In this document: piece by piece, positions 50,218 to 59,500 of the stretch
Position numbering within the stretch: position 1 is the stretch's first letter
Layout of the letters: each line of letters begins with the position of its first letter
NCBI RefSeq assembly: GCF_005885675.1
Contig: NZ_VANR01000006.1
Location: 180,246-244,245 of the forward strand
Direction of reading: 5' to 3'
From: Polaribacter aestuariivivens
GTDB lineage: Bacteria > Bacteroidota > Bacteroidia > Flavobacteriales > Flavobacteriaceae
Length of the DNA: 64,000 nucleotides
The notes under the pieces: generated by a model
What the model was told of the DNA's origin: nothing
Databases searched by the model: none
What the model saw: the letters and a program-made list of their open reading frames with translations, nothing else
Program-made: the position numbers and the translations under genes

Positions 50218-51276
50218 CTAGGGATAAAAAATTTCACCAGATGAATGATTTTTACTTGCACCTGTTACACTTTTTAAGCAATTTATTTGATTATCAATCC
50301 TTAACAAACCTAATAGAGCAAAAATTAAGGCTTCTTTGTAATTAATTAAATCTTTTGAAACGTGCTGAATATGAATTTTTGAAATATTATTAATTCTTTC
50401 CATAAGAAAATCATTAAAAAAGCCGCCTCCAGTTACTAAAATGGAATTATTACCAGCAATAACTTTACTTATTTGAATGGCAGTATGCTCCACAAGAGTT
50501 CTTAAAATTATTGGCACGTCATTTTCAAAGCTATTAATTAACGGAAGTATTTCTTGTTGCACCCATTCTAAACCTAATGATTTTGGTGGTTTTTGCTTAT
50601 AAAACTCCAACGAATTTAATTTTTCTAACAACTGCTGATTTATATTTCCTCCAGATGCAATTTTTCCTGACTTATCATACTCTAAACCTAACTTATTTGC
50701 ATAAAAATTCAAAACAATATTTACTGGACAAACATCAAAGGCAATTCTTTTTTCATTTTCATCGTATGAAATATTGGAAAACCCACCTAAATTTAAACAA
50801 AAGTCATATTCAGAAAACAATAATTTATCTCCAATTGGCACTAAAGGCGCTCCTTGTCCACCCAATTTCACATCTTGTGTTCTAAAATCGCAAACTACTT
50901 TCTGTTTTGTGACTTTTGCAATTTCTTTACCTGAGCCTATTTGCAGGGTAATTCCTTTTTCTGGCTGATGCAAAATTGTATGCCCATGAGAAGCTACAAA
51001 ATCAATATTATTAATTTTGAAGTTATATATAAAGTTATTGATGACTTCGCCTAAGTACTTTCCGTAAACAACATCTAATTTTTCTAATTCTTTGTTTGAA
51101 CTTTGAATTGCACTTTGCAACATCTGCCTCCATTCTGATGAATATGGAATTGTTGTTGCATGTAAAATTTCAAAATTAGAATAATTATTTTTTTCAAATT
51201 TTACATAAACCAAATCTACCCCATCTAAAGACGTTCCAGACATTACCCCTATTGAAAATACCTCTTTTTTATTCAT
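50218..51276 (-). CDS. anmK: Anhydro-N-acetylmuramic acid kinase
   Basis: AnmK phosphorylates and opens 1,6-anhydro-MurNAc to MurNAc-6-phosphate in peptidoglycan recycling. The N-terminal motif SIGVMSGTSLDGVDLVYVKF is the clearest mark; FVASHGHTILHQPEKG, VVCDFRTQDVKLGGQGAPLV and SILVTGGGFFNDFLMERI follow. It has 352 residues. It is the next gene after the dehydrogenase's promoter region and diverges from the acyl-CoA dehydrogenase at 51365. Confidence 0.94.
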   Translation of the reverse strand: MNKKEVFSIGVMSGTSLDGVDLVYVKFEKNNYSNFEILHATTIPYSSEWRQMLQSAIQSSNKELEKLDVVYGKYLGEVINNFIYNFKINNIDFVASHGHTILHQPEKGITLQIGSGKEIAKVTKQKVVCDFRTQDVKLGGQGAPLVPIGDKLLFSEYDFCLNLGGFSNISYDENEKRIAFDVCPVNIVLNFYANKLGLEYDKSGKIASGGNINQQLLEKLNSLEFYKQKPPKSLGLEWVQQEILPLINSFENDVPIILRTLVEHTAIQISKVIAGNNSILVTGGGFFNDFLMERINNISKIHIQHVSKDLINYKEALIFALLGLLRIDNQINCLKSVTGASKNHSSGEIFYP

Positions 51277-51300
51277 ATCTGTAAAAATAACAAAAGTCTA

Positions 51301-51331
51301 TTGAAAATATGTTACGAAATCGATATCTTTA
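51301..51331 (+). promoter_or_regulatory. Promoter of the acyl-CoA dehydrogenase gene
   Basis: TTG at 51301 is followed after 20 bases by TATCTTTA (51324-51331), one base off the TAnnTTTG box. The predicted start is about 30 bases ahead of the ATG at 51365. Confidence 0.5.
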
Positions 51332-51364
51332 CACTCTTAAATTACGAATATAATAATACTTACT

Positions 51365-52507
51365 ATGGATTTTAGTTTAACAGAAGAACATATAATGATT
51401 CGCGATGCTGCAAGAGACTTTGCACAAACCGAATTACTACCAGGAGTTATTGAAAGAGACAACAAACAAGAGTTTCCACAAGAATTGGTTCGAAAAATGG
51501 GCGATTTAGGTTTTATGGGAATTATGGTTGATCCAAAATATGGAGGAAGTGGAATGGATGCCATTTCTTACGTATTAATTATGGAAGAATTATCTAAAAT
51601 AGATGCTTCTGCCTCTGTAATTGTTTCCGTAAACAACTCTTTAGTTTGTTATGGCTTAGAAGCTTATGGAAATGAAGATCAAAAACAAAAATACTTGACA
51701 AAATTAGCTACAGGTGAATTTGTGGGTGCATTTTGTTTAAGCGAACCAGAAGCTGGCTCAGACGCAACTTCACAAGCCACAACTGCAGAAGACAAAGGCG
51801 ACCATTATGTGATTAACGGAACAAAAAACTGGATTACAAGTGGTGGACGAGCAGATGTATATTTAGTAATTGCACAAACAGATAGAGCAAAAGGACATAG
51901 AGGAATCAACGCTTTTATTGTTGAAAAAGGGACTGAAGGTTTTCATATTGGTCCAAAAGAAGACAAATTAGGAATTCGTGGTTCAGATACTCACACTTTA
52001 CAATTCAACGATGTAAAAATACCGAAAGAAAACAGAATTGGTGAAGATGGTTTTGGTTTTAAGTTCGCAATGAAAACACTTTCTGGTGGAAGAATTGGAA
52101 TTGCAGCACAAGCTTTAGGAATTGCTTCAGGTGCATACGAATTGGCTTTAAAATACTCTAAAGAACGTAAAGCTTTTGGTACAGAAATCTGTAATCATCA
52201 AGCAATTGCCTTTAAATTAGCAGATATGTACACAGAAATTGAAGCTGCTAGAATGTTGGTAATGAAAGCTGCTTGGGATAAAGACCAAGGTAATAATTAC
52301 GACATGTCTTCTGCAATGGCAAAATTATACGCAAGTAAAGTTGCCATGGAACAAACTGTGGAAGCTGTACAAATTCACGGTGGAAATGGTTTTGTAAAAG
52401 AATATCATGTAGAACGTTTAATGCGTGATGCAAAAATTACACAGATTTACGAAGGAACATCAGAAATTCAGAAAATTGTAATTTCGAGAGGGGTTATCAA
52501 AGGCTAA
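51365..52507 (+). CDS. Acyl-CoA dehydrogenase
   Basis: This FAD-dependent acyl-CoA dehydrogenase has 380 residues. It begins MDFSLTEEHIMIRDAARDFA and contains the FAD/substrate signature GAFCLSEPEAGSDATS, the central NGTKNWITSGGRADVYLV, and the C-terminal QIYEGTSEIQKIVISR with the catalytic Glu. The mix of motifs resembles short- and medium-chain (butyryl-CoA-like) members; chain-length preference cannot be told. A promoter and a terminator flank it closely, so it is probably monocistronic. Confidence 0.92.
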   Translation: MDFSLTEEHIMIRDAARDFAQTELLPGVIERDNKQEFPQELVRKMGDLGFMGIMVDPKYGGSGMDAISYVLIMEELSKIDASASVIVSVNNSLVCYGLEAYGNEDQKQKYLTKLATGEFVGAFCLSEPEAGSDATSQATTAEDKGDHYVINGTKNWITSGGRADVYLVIAQTDRAKGHRGINAFIVEKGTEGFHIGPKEDKLGIRGSDTHTLQFNDVKIPKENRIGEDGFGFKFAMKTLSGGRIGIAAQALGIASGAYELALKYSKERKAFGTEICNHQAIAFKLADMYTEIEAARMLVMKAAWDKDQGNNYDMSSAMAKLYASKVAMEQTVEAVQIHGGNGFVKEYHVERLMRDAKITQIYEGTSEIQKIVISRGVIKG

Positions 52508-52530
52508 ACTCACTCATTATATATAAAGTA

Positions 52531-52564
52531 TAAAAATCCATCTTTTTCTAGGTGGATTTTTTTA
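52531..52564 (+). terminator. Terminator downstream of the acyl-CoA dehydrogenase gene
   Basis: AAATCCATC pairs with GGTGGATTT (with one G-T pair) around an 8-base loop and is followed by a T run, about 25 bases after the stop codon. Confidence 0.82.
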
Positions 52565-52640
52565 TCACTACTTTTCAAATCACAACTACAGTTTAACTTA
52601 ATTGAAACTCAAAGACACTCGTTTTTTTTAAAAAAGAGCA

Positions 52641-52676
52641 CAAACAAACTTGGCAAATCTTTTCGCAAAGTTGTTT
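52641..52676 (-). terminator. Possible terminator downstream of truA-like gene
   Basis: Just past the stop of the minus-strand pseudouridine synthase, an AAACAACTTTGCG arm pairs imperfectly with CCAAGTTTGTT, followed on the minus strand by GCTCTTTTTT. The stem has mismatches, so it is listed as possible. Confidence 0.35.
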
Positions 52677-52678
52677 AT

Positions 52679-53464
52679 CTACAAATTTTCTAACTCGATA
52701 TCAAACAATTGCAAACCAGATGCAGGCGCAATATTTCGCATAAACTTTCTATCATTATCTTCACATAAAGAAGCTTTAATAAAATTTAAATCGAGGTTTC
52801 CTTTTCCTACTTCAAACAAAGTTGCCATCATTAAACGAATTTGATATCTTAAAAAACCTTTTCCGCGTACTTTTAAAACATAACTTTTCTCAGGAAAAAA
52901 ATTAGCTGTCAAAATATCATTTTCAACAATTTCACAAGAATCAATTACTCTTTTTAGAATCGTGTTTACTGACGGTTTTGTACAGTATTTATGAAAATAA
53001 TGTTCTCCTTGAAAGATTTTTGCAGCTTTCATCATATTTTCAATATCCAAATCACCTTCAACTGAAACCATAAAAGGCGCAGAAAATGGATGGCTTTTTT
53101 CACCATGTGCAAAATAATAATGATACTCTTTTATTTTAGGTACATTAATAATATTATAATTTCTTTCAACCTTATTTATAGAAAGCGCTTTAAAATCCGC
53201 AGAGAAATTTGAGTTTAAAGTATTCAAAAAACTTACTTCTTCAACTTCATCAACTGTAAAAAGCTGTAAATAATAAGAGTTTGCAGATACTTTTGCATCA
53301 GTTCTACCCACTCCAATAGTCTTGTAAGTTCCTTTTTCTACCACAAAAGAAATGGTTTTATCTACCATATCATGTAAAGTCTTGGCATTTGTTTGTTTTT
53401 GCCAACCAGAAAATCGAAATCCTAAAAACTGAAGCTTAATAATGTAAGAAAATGGATATTTCAT
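52679..53464 (-). CDS. TruA-type tRNA pseudouridine synthase, divergent
   Basis: This 261-residue protein has the TruA layout: an N-terminal FLGFRFSGWQKQTNAKTLHD, the catalytic segment IGVGRTDAKVSANSYYLQL near residue 55 with the essential Asp, and a C-terminal VRGKGFLRYQIRLMMATLFEVG. The active-site loop differs from the textbook GRTDAGVHA: Gly-Val-His is replaced by Lys-Val-Ser. The catalytic Asp is retained. It is probably a paralogue of the main TruA, perhaps with a changed target; I therefore leave out the gene symbol. Its gene overlaps no other and lies between the acyl-CoA dehydrogenase and the nitrogen operon. Confidence 0.82.
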   Translation of the reverse strand: MKYPFSYIIKLQFLGFRFSGWQKQTNAKTLHDMVDKTISFVVEKGTYKTIGVGRTDAKVSANSYYLQLFTVDEVEEVSFLNTLNSNFSADFKALSINKVERNYNIINVPKIKEYHYYFAHGEKSHPFSAPFMVSVEGDLDIENMMKAAKIFQGEHYFHKYCTKPSVNTILKRVIDSCEIVENDILTANFFPEKSYVLKVRGKGFLRYQIRLMMATLFEVGKGNLDLNFIKASLCEDNDRKFMRNIAPASGLQLFDIELENL

Positions 53465-53468
53465 AGCT

Positions 53469-53501
53469 CAAAAATACAACAAAATGAACTTTTTTTTCAA
53501 A
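53469..53501 (-). promoter_or_regulatory. Possible promoter of the TruA-like gene
   Basis: On the minus strand TTTG is followed after 21 bases by TATTTTTG, matching TAnnTTTG. The box ends only about 5 bases before the ATG, so the transcript would be nearly leaderless. Confidence 0.3.
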
Positions 53502-53597
53502 AAGTGCATTTTTATGAATTTCTCAAAATTATAACCTTGTTTTTTAACAACCCTATATATTAAAGTGTTAAAAAACTCTAAAATAAATTAATCTCAA

Positions 53598-53626
53598 TTT
53601 AACCCCCTTTTTTTTGAGGGGTTAAA
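53598..53626. promoter_or_regulatory. Palindrome upstream of the porin-glnK-amtB operon
   Basis: TTTAACCCC (53598-53606) and GGGGTTAAA (53618-53626) form a perfect 9-bp inverted repeat around an 11-base T-rich loop. It lies about 55 bases upstream of the -7 box of the nitrogen operon. AACCCCT recurs shortly after at about 53654-53660. It has no downstream T tract on the plus strand, so it looks more like an operator than a terminator. No known nitrogen regulator binding site is assigned. Confidence 0.45.
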
Positions 53627-53680
53627 ATTAAAAAACATAGTTTTTAAAAAAACAACCCCTAAAATTAAAATATAAAAACA

Positions 53681-53688
53681 TACATTTG
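53681..53688 (+). promoter_or_regulatory. -7 element of the porin-glnK-amtB operon
   Basis: TACATTTG matches TAnnTTTG exactly and lies 45 bases upstream of the porin ATG at 53734. A -33 box is not evident, which fits a promoter that needs an activator, but this is inference. Confidence 0.45.
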
Positions 53689-53733
53689 ACCCGTTCAATA
53701 AAAATAAAAACACAACTAAAAGAACATTTTATT

Positions 53734-54723
53734 ATGAAAAAAATCATTTTAACTTTACTAGTAGCTACAAGTTTAGTAGCAAATGCACAAGAAGAAAAAG
53801 GAACATTTACGGTTAGTGGAACTGTAGATACTTATTACACAAGCAACCTTAAAGACAACTCACTTGGTAGCGTTGGTATTTTATATGGTGGTAGTGGTGC
53901 TGCAAACGGTTTTGGATTAGGAATGGCAAACACTATTTTTTCTTATGAAAAAGGAAAAGCAGGAGTTGTAGCAGATTTAACTTATGGTCCAAGAGCAAAT
54001 GCAGCAAATGCATATGAAGGAGCAATAAATCAATTATATGCTTATTACAAAGCCTCAGATAAAATTACTTTTAGCTTAGGACAATTTAATACATGGTATG
54101 GTTATGAGGTTATTTCTCCTGCAGGAAACTTTAACTACTCTGTTTCGTATTTATTCAATGCAGGTCCATTCTCTCATACTGGTTTAAAAATGGATTATGC
54201 AGCATCTGAAGACTTATCATTTATGTTAGCTGTAACGAACCCTCATGGTATTACTGCAGGTGCTAATCCAAGTACAAATTATCAATTAGGTTTCCAAACT
54301 GGTTATAAAGGACAATACTTTAACCTTGCTTATGGAGCTGACGGATTTGGATTTAATGATGTATTGTATTTAGATTATACAGGTGGTTTTGATGTTTCAG
54401 ATTCATTTTTCGTAGGAATTAATGCAGCGTACTCTAATTCTAGTGATGCTGATGCTGGTTACCAAGGTGTAGCTTTATATTTACAAAACAGTTTTACTGA
54501 TAAATTCTCTTTAGGTCTTAGACCTGAGTATTTTATGTATACTTCTGGAGCTGGAGATACAAGTGTAACTGCATTTACTTTATCTGGAAATATTTCTTTA
54601 ACAGAAAGCTTAAATATTATTCCAGAAATAAGATATGATACTTCTGATGACATGATTATTCCTGGTTTTCCAACACAAGATAGTATGACAGGAGCAACAT
54701 TAGCTGCAGTTTATTCTTTCTAA
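53734..54723 (+). CDS. Outer-membrane beta-barrel porin (OmpL-like, BBP2)
   Basis: This 329-residue outer-membrane protein begins with a Sec signal peptide (MKKIILTLLVATSLVANAQ) and continues as alternating beta strands typical of a 16- to 18-stranded porin: FTVSGTVDTYYTSNL, LSFMLAVTNPHGITAG, SLNIIPEIRYDTSDD, ending in an aromatic residue (AAVYSF) as expected of barrel proteins. The ATG at 53734 is the start that gives a clean signal peptide; the longer in-frame form is rejected. It lies 26 bases upstream of the P-II gene and on the same strand as amtB, so it probably admits a nitrogen compound across the outer membrane. Confidence 0.88.
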   Translation: MKKIILTLLVATSLVANAQEEKGTFTVSGTVDTYYTSNLKDNSLGSVGILYGGSGAANGFGLGMANTIFSYEKGKAGVVADLTYGPRANAANAYEGAINQLYAYYKASDKITFSLGQFNTWYGYEVISPAGNFNYSVSYLFNAGPFSHTGLKMDYAASEDLSFMLAVTNPHGITAGANPSTNYQLGFQTGYKGQYFNLAYGADGFGFNDVLYLDYTGGFDVSDSFFVGINAAYSNSSDADAGYQGVALYLQNSFTDKFSLGLRPEYFMYTSGAGDTSVTAFTLSGNISLTESLNIIPEIRYDTSDDMIIPGFPTQDSMTGATLAAVYSF

Positions 54724-54749
54724 TATTAACTAACTAACATTTATTACTC

Positions 54750-55088
54750 ATGAAAAAAATAGAAGCAATTATAAGAAAATCAAAGTTTGGTGCTGTAAAA
54801 GATGCATTACACGAAGTTGGTGTAAACTTCTTCTCTTATTGGGATGTTACTGGTTTAGGTAACGAAAAAGAAGGTCATGTATACAGAGGTGTAAGCTATA
54901 GTACAAGCGATATCCAAAGAAGATATTTATCTATCGTTGTTAACGATAGTTTCGAAGAAGTTACAATAAAAGCAATTTTAGATGCTGGTTCTACTGGAGA
55001 AGTAGGTGATGGAAAAATATTTATTAGCAATATTGAAGAAACTTACCGAATTAGAACAGGAGTTAAAGGAGGAGAAACATTAAACTAA
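54750..55088 (+). CDS. glnK: Nitrogen regulatory protein P-II
   Basis: P-II proteins sense 2-oxoglutarate and ATP/ADP and gate AmtB. The 112-residue sequence opens MKKIEAIIRKSKFGAVKDAL and has the C-terminal GEVGDGKIFISNIEETYRIRTG signature. The T-loop is atypical: it contains YRGVSYSTSDIQRRY in place of the canonical RGAEYxVDFLPK, with a Tyr still in the expected place after RG. The adjacent amtB supports a GlnK-type role. It is transcribed with the porin upstream and amtB 19 bases downstream. Confidence 0.92.
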   Translation: MKKIEAIIRKSKFGAVKDALHEVGVNFFSYWDVTGLGNEKEGHVYRGVSYSTSDIQRRYLSIVVNDSFEEVTIKAILDAGSTGEVGDGKIFISNIEETYRIRTGVKGGETLN

Positions 55089-55107
55089 AAGATTAGAAAA
55101 CATTATT

Positions 55108-56349
55108 ATGGAATTACTTACTACAAATAACGTATGGATGATGATCTGTACAGCACTGGTATTCTTTATGCACTTAGGTTTTGCATTTTTAGAAATCGGT
55201 TTAACAAGACAAAAAAACACAATTAACATTCTATTTAAAAACATATTTATTATAACTGTTGGTTTATTACTGTATGCTTTAGTTGGTTTTAATTTAATGT
55301 ATCCAACATGGGGAGCAAACGCTTCTGGGTATTTAGGAGATTTCGTATTCGGACTTTCGTCTCCTTTAACTGCTGAAGGAACTTTAGATTTAGCATACAA
55401 TGAAGGTTATACTTACTGGACAGATTTCTTATTCCAAGGAATGTTTGCTGCAACTGCTGCTACAATTGTATCAGGTGCTGTTGCAGAAAGAATGAAAATA
55501 GTACCTTTTATGATATTTACAATAATTTATGTAGGTATTATTTACCCTATTGCTGGTTCTTGGAAATGGGGTGGAGGATTTTTAGATCAATTATCAACTC
55601 CTTTTTACGATTTTGCAGGTTCTACTTTAGTACATTCTGTAGGTGGTTGGGCAGCTCTTGTTGCTGTTTGTTTATTAGGTTCTAGAATTGGAAAATTCAA
55701 AAACGGAAAAATACAAGCAATTCCAGGACACAATATTCCATTAGCAACTGCTGGAGTTTTAATACTTTGGTTAGGTTGGTTTGGATTTAACGGTGGTTCA
55801 GTTTTATCTGCAGACCCAACATTAACATCTTTAACTTTAGTGACTACTTGTTTAGCTGCTGCAGCTGGTGGAGTTGTTGCTGCATTAGTATCTACAATTA
55901 TGTATAAAAACTTAGACTTAACAATGTTCTTAAACGGAATTTTAGGAGGTTTAGTAGGTATTACTGCTGGAGCTGATCAAATGTCGCCAACTGACGCTAT
56001 TTTAATAGGCGGAATTGCTGGTGCACTAATCGTATTTGCGGTAAGCCTTATTGATAAGTTAAAATTAGACGATCCTGTAGGAGCAATTGCTGTTCACTTA
56101 ATTTGTGGAATTTGGGGAACATTAGCAGTTGGTATCTTTGGAAACTTAGCTAGTGGAGAACAATTTTTAAGCCAATTAATTGGTGTAGCTTCTTATGCTG
56201 CTTTTTGCTTAGCAACGTCATTTATTATCATATTTACCTTAAAGAAAACTATGGGAATACGTGTTAGCGAAAAAGAAGAATTAGAAGGTTTAGATGCTCA
56301 CGAACATGGAATGGATGCTTATCCAGACTTTCGTTTAAACGAACACTAA
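55108..56349 (+). CDS. amtB: Ammonium transporter AmtB
   Basis: AmtB conducts ammonium across the inner membrane. It has 413 residues and about eleven membrane helices. The central conserved region is MFAATAATIVSGAVAERMK, then PIAGSWKWGGGFL and the first pore His in STLVHSVGGWAAL near residue 175; the second pore His lies in IAVHLICGIWGTLA near 330. The signature LGWFGFNGGSVLSAD is present. The C-terminal cytoplasmic tail ends DAHEHGMDAYPDFRLNEH, a length suitable for P-II contact. A terminator follows. Confidence 0.95.
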   Translation: MELLTTNNVWMMICTALVFFMHLGFAFLEIGLTRQKNTINILFKNIFIITVGLLLYALVGFNLMYPTWGANASGYLGDFVFGLSSPLTAEGTLDLAYNEGYTYWTDFLFQGMFAATAATIVSGAVAERMKIVPFMIFTIIYVGIIYPIAGSWKWGGGFLDQLSTPFYDFAGSTLVHSVGGWAALVAVCLLGSRIGKFKNGKIQAIPGHNIPLATAGVLILWLGWFGFNGGSVLSADPTLTSLTLVTTCLAAAAGGVVAALVSTIMYKNLDLTMFLNGILGGLVGITAGADQMSPTDAILIGGIAGALIVFAVSLIDKLKLDDPVGAIAVHLICGIWGTLAVGIFGNLASGEQFLSQLIGVASYAAFCLATSFIIIFTLKKTMGIRVSEKEELEGLDAHEHGMDAYPDFRLNEH

Positions 56350-56372
56350 ACACAAAAAAATACAATTATTTT

Positions 56373-56404
56373 ACCTGCAAATTTAAAAAGTTTGCAGGTT
56401 TTCT
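56373..56404 (+). terminator. Terminator downstream of amtB
   Basis: ACCTGCAAA (56373-56381) pairs perfectly with TTTGCAGGT (56391-56399) and is followed by a short T tract. It ends the porin-glnK-amtB transcript ahead of gltB. Confidence 0.85.
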
Positions 56405-56466
56405 TGATTATTGTCATTTTCTCAAAATAAAAAGGTTTAATTATTATAACTGAATTATTTACTGCA

Positions 56467-56474
56467 TAATTTTG
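56467..56474 (+). promoter_or_regulatory. Putative -7 element of gltBD
   Basis: TAATTTTG matches TAnnTTTG and lies about 90 bases upstream of the gltB ATG, beyond the amtB terminator. A -33 box at the right spacing is not clear. Confidence 0.4.
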
Positions 56475-56564
56475 TTTTCATCATAAAAATTATAATAAAA
56501 GCTCCAAAACATTAAATTTTTCTCAATAAAAAATATAAATTAGCCAACATAATTGAAGAAAAAT

Positions 56565-59500
56565 ATGGAGAAACAAGGCTTATATTTACCAGAATTTGAA
56601 CACGAAAATTGTGGTGCAGGATTTATCTGTAATTTAAATGGAGACAAAACAAATCAGATTATACACGATGCTTTAGAAATTTTAGTAAAACTAGAACATA
56701 GAGGTGGTGTTAGTTCAGATGGAAAAACAGGAGATGGTGCTGGATTACTTATTGATATTCCTCATGAATATTTTAAAAGAGTTTGTGATTTCGAACTTCC
56801 AAACCAAAGAGAATACGCAGTTGCAATGGTATTTTTACCTAAAGTAACTAACCAGTACAACTTTTGTAAAACTACTTTCGAAAATGAAATAAAAGAACAA
56901 GGGCTTTCTATCTTAGGATGGAGACAAGTACCTGTAGATTCTTCACATTTAGGACCAATTGCTCTAGCATCAGAACCTAATACAGAACAATTATTTATTG
57001 GTAAAAATGGAAATTTAGATGAAGCCACTTTCAAGGCAAAATTATATGCTGCACGAAAAATAGCTGAGCATAAAATTAACAATTCTAAAATTTCTGAAAG
57101 TAAATATTTTTACGTTTCAAGTTTATCAATAACAACCATTATATATAAAGGTATTATAATGCCTGAAGATATTGGCCCATATTATAAAGATCTTCAAGAA
57201 ATAGATTTAGTTACACGTTTAGCATTGGTACACCAACGTTTTTCAACAAATACAATGCCTACTTGGGAACTAGCACAACCTTTTAGATACATGTGTCAAA
57301 ATGGTGAAATAAACACATTAAGAGGAAATGTTAGTAGAATGCGTGTTCGCGAAGAAATCATGAAAAGCGATGTCTTTGGCCCACAAATAGACAAATTATT
57401 TCCAATAATTTTACCTGGAAAATCAGATTCTGCTTCAATGGATATGGTTGTAGAATTATTAACACACACAGGACGTTCATTACCAGAAATTATGATGATG
57501 ATGATTCCTGAAGCGTGGGAAAAACACAAAACAATGTCTAAAGAGCGTAAAGCTTTTTATGAATATAACGCTTGTATTATGGAGCCTTGGGATGGACCTG
57601 CTTCTGTTCCATTTACAGATGGAGATTATATTGGTGCTTTATTAGATAGAAACGGATTAAGACCTTCAAGATATACTGTTACAAAAAGCGGAAAACTAAT
57701 TATGTCTTCTGAAATAGGTGTTGTAGATATCGATCCAGAAGATATAAAAAAACATGGTAGATTAGAACCAGGAAAAATGTTCTTGGTAGATATGAATGAA
57801 GGTAGAATTATTGAAGATGAAGAAATAAAAGCAAAAATTGTTTTAGAAAGACCCTATCAAGAATGGTTAGATAAAACGCGTTTGCATTTAAAAGATGTTC
57901 CTTATACAGGAGATACTTGTCCAATAGAAACTATTGATATTAAAACTCGCCAACGTTTATTTAATTATACTTTCGAAGATATACAAGAAGTAATTACGCC
58001 AATGGCACAAGTTGGTAAAGAGGCTCTAGGTTCTATGGGAATTGATACTCCTTTAGCAGTTTTATCTGACAGACCTCAATTAATATCTAACTATTTTAAA
58101 CAGTTATTTGCACAGGTCACAAACCCTCCTTTAGATGGAATTCGTGAAGAAATAGTAACAGATATTAGTTTAAACTTAGGAAAAGATAGAAATATTTTTA
58201 GTATTACAGAAAGACAGTGTAGAAAATTAAGAATTCAAAACCCTGTTATTTCTAATGATGATTTAGAAAAAATAAGAAGTATTAATATTGAGAGCTTTAA
58301 AGCAAAAACAATTAACATCTTATATCCAAAAGCACAAGGTTTAAACGGATTAGAAGATGCTTTAGATAATATTATACAGCAAGTAGAAAAAGCGATTGAT
58401 AATAAAAATAATATTATTATTCTTTCAGATAGAGGTGTAAATCAAGAATTTGCTCCTATTCCAGCTCTTTTAGCTTGTTCTTTTGTAAATCACCAGTTAA
58501 ATCGTTTAAGAAAACGTTCTTTTTTTGATATCATTATTGAGTCTGCAGAACCTCGTGAACCACATCATTTTGCAACGCTATTTGGTTACGGAGCAAGTGC
58601 CATCAATCCTTACATGGTTAATGAAATTATTAGAGCTCAAGTAAAAGAAGGTTTTATTACAGATATTGATGAACAACAAGCTGTAGATAATTTTAACAAA
58701 GCAATTGGAAAAGGAATTTTAAAGGTGATGAACAAAATAGGAATCTCAACTTTACATTCTTACAGAGGTTCTCAAATATTCGAAATTGTTGGTTTTAACT
58801 CTCAATTTGTAGAAAAATACTTTCCATACACAGCTTCAAGAATTGAAGGAATTGGTTTATATGAAATTGAAAAAGAAATTTCTAACAGATACAAACAAGC
58901 ATATCCAGACAACCAAATTGACAAAAATTTAGGTTTAAATATTGGAGGAGATTACAGATGGAGAAGAAATGGTGAGCGACACTTATTCAATCCAACTACA
59001 GTTGCAAAATTACAACAAGCAGTTCGTTTAAGTGACCAAAAAAGTTACGACGTATATGCGAATGCCATAAATGAACAATCAGAAAACTTAATGACCATTC
59101 GTGGTTTATTTCAATTTGATAATTTAGATCCAATTCCATTAGAAGAAGTAGAACCTTGGACGGAAATTGTAAAACGCTTCAAAACTGGTGCCATGTCATA
59201 TGGCTCAATTTCTAGAGAAGCACACGAAAATTTAGCCATAGCAATGAACAGAATTGGCGGAAAATCTAATTCTGGTGAAGGTGGTGAAGATAGAAAACGT
59301 TTTCAGAAAGATATCAATGGTGATAGTAGAAATTCCGCGATTAAGCAAGTTGCTTCGGGTAGATTTGGAGTTACATCACATTACTTAACAAATGCCAAAG
59401 AAATTCAAATTAAAATGGCACAAGGTGCAAAACCTGGCGAAGGTGGTCAATTACCTGGCTACAAAGTTTTACCATGGATTGCAAACGCAAGAAATTCAAC

